Source: Xestospongia bergquistia
Lineage: Eukaryota > Porifera > Demospongiae > Haplosclerida > Petrosiidae
NCBI GenBank assembly: GCA_963965975.1
Contig: OZ014411.1
Span: 27,328,249 to 27,392,248 of the forward strand
DNA length: 64,000 nucleotides
Direction: 5' to 3'
This document shows positions 61,255 through 64,000 of this stretch, in pieces. The translations under genes were made by a program, and so were the position numbers. The notes below the pieces were generated by a model. It was not told the DNA's origin. It saw only the letters and a program-made list of their open reading frames with translations, and did not search any database. Every line of letters begins with the position of its first letter. The stretch's first letter is position 1.

Positions 61255-64000
61255 ATGGACAGAATCAAGCAAAAGCTGAAAGGTGCTTTCCGTACCGGGG
61301 ATCAAGAAAGCGACGAAGAACCAGAGCTACAAGCTAGTGGAGGTGGTCTTGAGGATGAAGACACAGGCGAAAATGGAAGCAGTGGTGGCCACACAGTTGG
61401 TTTTGCTGTAGGCTTTGCTGACGAGCCTCCTCCAGAACGGAAGGAAAGAAAGCCGAGGTTTGCTGACATGGACGACGAAGGTCCACATGAAGGAGGAGGT
61501 AAAATGAATTCATTATGTGAGATTACTATTAGCCCTGTGGATTGATTAGTATGGGCGTGGCCACAGTGAATGTGTCTTATATCTTAGAATTTTTAATATT
61601 ATATTAAAACTCATTGGTTTGAAGTTCTTATGAGTTTCTAGTCATAGTGCTTGGTCAATGCACTTACAAGAAAGGATACTCTGACCTTTTGATCTCAGGA
61701 AATTTCTGGTATTATTTACATAACAAGTATCAGTTCATATAAACAACTAAACAACATTACAATTAATGAATTGTCTAAAGTGTACAAAGTTACTATGTTT
61801 AGTCATAATGTTTTAATTCTTGCAATATTTAGAATAATTAGAAATCAAAATACATTTATGGTATGTTGTATTATATTGGTTTGTTATGATACACCTGTTA
61901 TCTAATGATGTTTTTGAAATGTTATTATCACGACAGCCTGTGATAGTGAAAACAATAGATAATGGTTCTAATAAAAAGTAATTAATTGGCAGAAATTTAA
62001 ATAATTGAGTGACATGACACATTTTAGGGAATTTTCCCCTTCCAACATGTATAACTGTAGAGACAAGTATGTACTTATGATAAATATACATGTGTATTAT
62101 GGTAGCTTGCCAAATATTTGTATGCTGGTTGTCTGGTAAATCTTTTTCTTTAACTTGTAGTCTTGTAAATAGTCTTGTTTTATTAATTAAAAGACTTTCT
62201 AATATTCTTTAATTACTTTATAACTCTCCAATTGTCTATTGTGTTGTTATTGGATTGTTAAAATTATGATTTTTTGTGATCTTGTTAAAGCTCTTCTCTA
62301 GTGGTCATGTTTGTCAATACATTTGTAGATACCTAATATGTAAAATAACATTATGACATATACCTAGTTTGTAATAGATTTGATTGTTAAGTTTAAAATG
62401 TTTTGTCTCTAGTCAGTACACAGAGAGCATGACAAATTAAATATTGTAACTATTGGTCATAAAGAGACCAAGGATTACATACAGAACTATCAGTCTAAAC
62501 TGTAGGTATGTCTGTTTAAACTGTAGGTTGAGCTATATCAGTCTAAACTGTAGGTTTTTGCTATGTCTGTCTAGGATGTGGCTTATCAGTCTAAACTGTA
62601 GGTTGTGCTATGCTAGTCTAAATTGTAGGTTCTGTAATGGCAGTCAAAACTATAGGCTGTGCTATGTCTAAATTATGAGTTGTCATTTACTGACTGACTC
62701 TTAAATGTGTTGTTATTTGATCATATTGTTTTGTAGTCACACACACTTTAAACATTGACTCTATCTTTGACATAAAGTATCACTGTTAGTAACTTGGTTG
62801 ATTTCCTTTGATGATACAAGTTAATGATTGTTTGATATCATTCTACCCCTCCTTAAGTCCTTTAATATATATCTCTCTCTCACACACACACACACACTCT
62901 TCACACACACACACAGGAGGTGTTCGTTTTGCCTCTTTTGATGGCTCTACATCTCCTGGTGTGGAGAAAAAGAAGATGCAAGGCAAGAAAAAAGGAGTTA
63001 GAGTACTTGTACCAGAAGAAGGTGGTGGAGGAGAGAAAGCTAAAGCTGCAGGTGTAAAAAGTAAAGACAAGAAAGCTATTCAAGCTCCTTCATCAGTAAG
63101 TAAATCATGCTGTGTATATGATGGGCACTCTTCAATACATGTATCTGTACATATATTACAATACATGTAACTGTACATATGTTACAATACATGTATCTGT
63201 ACATATATTACAATACATGTATGTATCTGTACATATGTTACAATACATGTATCTGTACATATGTTACAATACATGTATCTGTACATATGTTACAATACAT
63301 GTGATTGTGTTTCATTTCAGGACATCAAAAAGAAAATCAGTAAATGTAAAGAAGAGAAGTCTATCATTTTGGATCTCAGTAAATGTGATGTAAGTGGTTG
63401 TGTAGTTAGTAATAAGTGTTTAGTCTATAGTACTATATAATCATTAGAGATAATATAGTGTTGTTTATCACACTTTTTGTTTATCTGGTACATTCTTATC
63501 TGTCAGTTTTGTTTGTTCTCATTGCTGTCGTAACATCTTGTAAACTAACTATGTCTATACACACATATATGTGTGTCATGTATATAATATATGTGAGATC
63601 ATATGTGCTTAGTAATATTACTTTCATATTTCACTTCTTGTACATGTATATACAACTTAGACCAGTTTATATAGTTGAGTTGTTATATTACTTTTTTGTG
63701 TATGTATATAACTTAGAATAGTTTATATAGTGAAGTCACTATATATTCATTCTTTGTATTCACACAGATTGCCACTATTCCAGGAAATATCAAGGAGGTA
63801 TTGTATATAATACAATATATATAATACTATATGTATGTATCAAGGATATGTATTGATGTACTCTTATTTTAGGTCCCATTTATTGAGGAACTTTATTTGT
63901 ATGGTAATCGTGTTAATATTTTGCCACCAGAAGTAGGACACTTGAAAAAATTAAGAAAATTGGCTCTAAATGAAAACTTATTGGCTGAACTACCAGGTAG
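61255..64000 (+). CDS. SHOC2: SHOC2-like leucine-rich repeat scaffold, 5' part (runs off window)
   Basis: Exons read in phase: 61255 to about 61500, 62917-63095, 63321-63389, 63770-63797 and 63873 to the window end. A charged, disordered N-terminus with an RVxF-like GVRF (start of exon 2) and a Lys-rich tract leads into [20 protein letters not shown] and the first leucine-rich repeats ([36 protein letters not shown]). This matches SHOC2, in which KELNKCREENSMRLDLSKR precedes the repeats and a GVAF RVxF motif binds PP1 catalytic subunit. SHOC2 brings PP1C to RAS (MRAS) to dephosphorylate RAF. The start is the first ATG in the frame. The remaining repeats lie beyond 64000. Another LRR scaffold is possible but less likely. 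Confidence 0.8.
62477..62690. repeat. Tandem repeat of CAGTCTAAACTGTAGGT units in SHOC2-like intron 1
   Basis: About six to eight degenerate copies of a 17-base core with spacers of 10-20 bases. Confidence 0.75.
62878..62915. repeat. CT/CA microsatellite at splice acceptor
   Basis: CT then CA repeats run up to the CAG acceptor of exon 2; the tract is pyrimidine-poor at its end, which may weaken splicing. Confidence 0.8.
63128..63302. repeat. 27-base tandem repeats in SHOC2-like intron 2
   Basis: About seven copies of TACATGTATCTGTACATATG with TTACAA spacers, almost identical. Each unit contains the palindrome ACATGT/TGTACA. Confidence 0.85.

Noticed and set aside
62453..62671. Cys/Leu-rich repeated open frame
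   Set aside because: It is produced by the 17-base tandem repeats inside an intron.
63112..63393. Tyr/Thr-rich repeated open frame and CRISPR-like periodicity
   Set aside because: Units are contiguous tandem repeats without unique spacers, inside an intron of a eukaryotic gene.

Overview
The window looks like nuclear DNA of an early-branching animal, most likely a demosponge close to Amphimedon. This rests on AT-rich sequence, many short GT-AG introns (often 45-70 bases), a CARD-NACHT innate receptor opened by a 2A-like peptide, beta/gamma-crystallin genes and animal-type signalling genes. The species is inferred, not proven. No tRNA, rRNA, CRISPR array or prokaryotic operon was recognised.

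Layout: (1) 323-5670, minus: 11-exon SLC35F/DMT-type membrane transporter. It is head-to-head, across a short shared promoter, with (2) 6082-15806, plus: ankyrin-repeat MAP3K, one intron of which carries a complete non-autonomous hAT element with an 8-bp target duplication. (3) 16064-17326, plus: intronless GT92 glycosyltransferase. (4) 18116-21734, plus: galactocerebrosidase (GH59), with a decayed copy of its first exons just upstream. (5) 22529-24864, minus: DUF547 protein. (6) 25744-25968, minus: CMC2-like twin CX9C protein. (7) 26885-39190: three tandem CYP46-like P450 genes, all minus, in duplicated units of about 4.4-4.8 kb. The middle unit has lost its upstream region to a broken DDE transposon. 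Copy 3 has a changed glycine in the heme motif. (8) 39416-43959, minus: an NLR whose first exon encodes a hydrophobic segment running into a 2A-like ribosome-skipping motif, spliced in phase to a CARD-like exon and a NACHT/C-terminal exon. (9) 44-61 kb: gene-poor and repeat-rich, holding a small beta-rich protein gene (46511-46994), a beta/gamma-crystallin gene (53368-53922), an inverted partial copy of it (56700-56930) and a decayed NLR fragment (59380-60000). (10) 61255-64000, plus: 5' part of a SHOC2-like leucine-rich repeat gene that runs off the window.

Most genes are unrelated housekeeping or signalling genes packed closely together. The accessory parts are the P450 cluster, the 2A-NLR with a decayed relative about 16 kb away, and the crystallin region. 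The most notable system is the 2A-CARD-NACHT gene: the peptide could send one NLR to two cellular locations from one mRNA.
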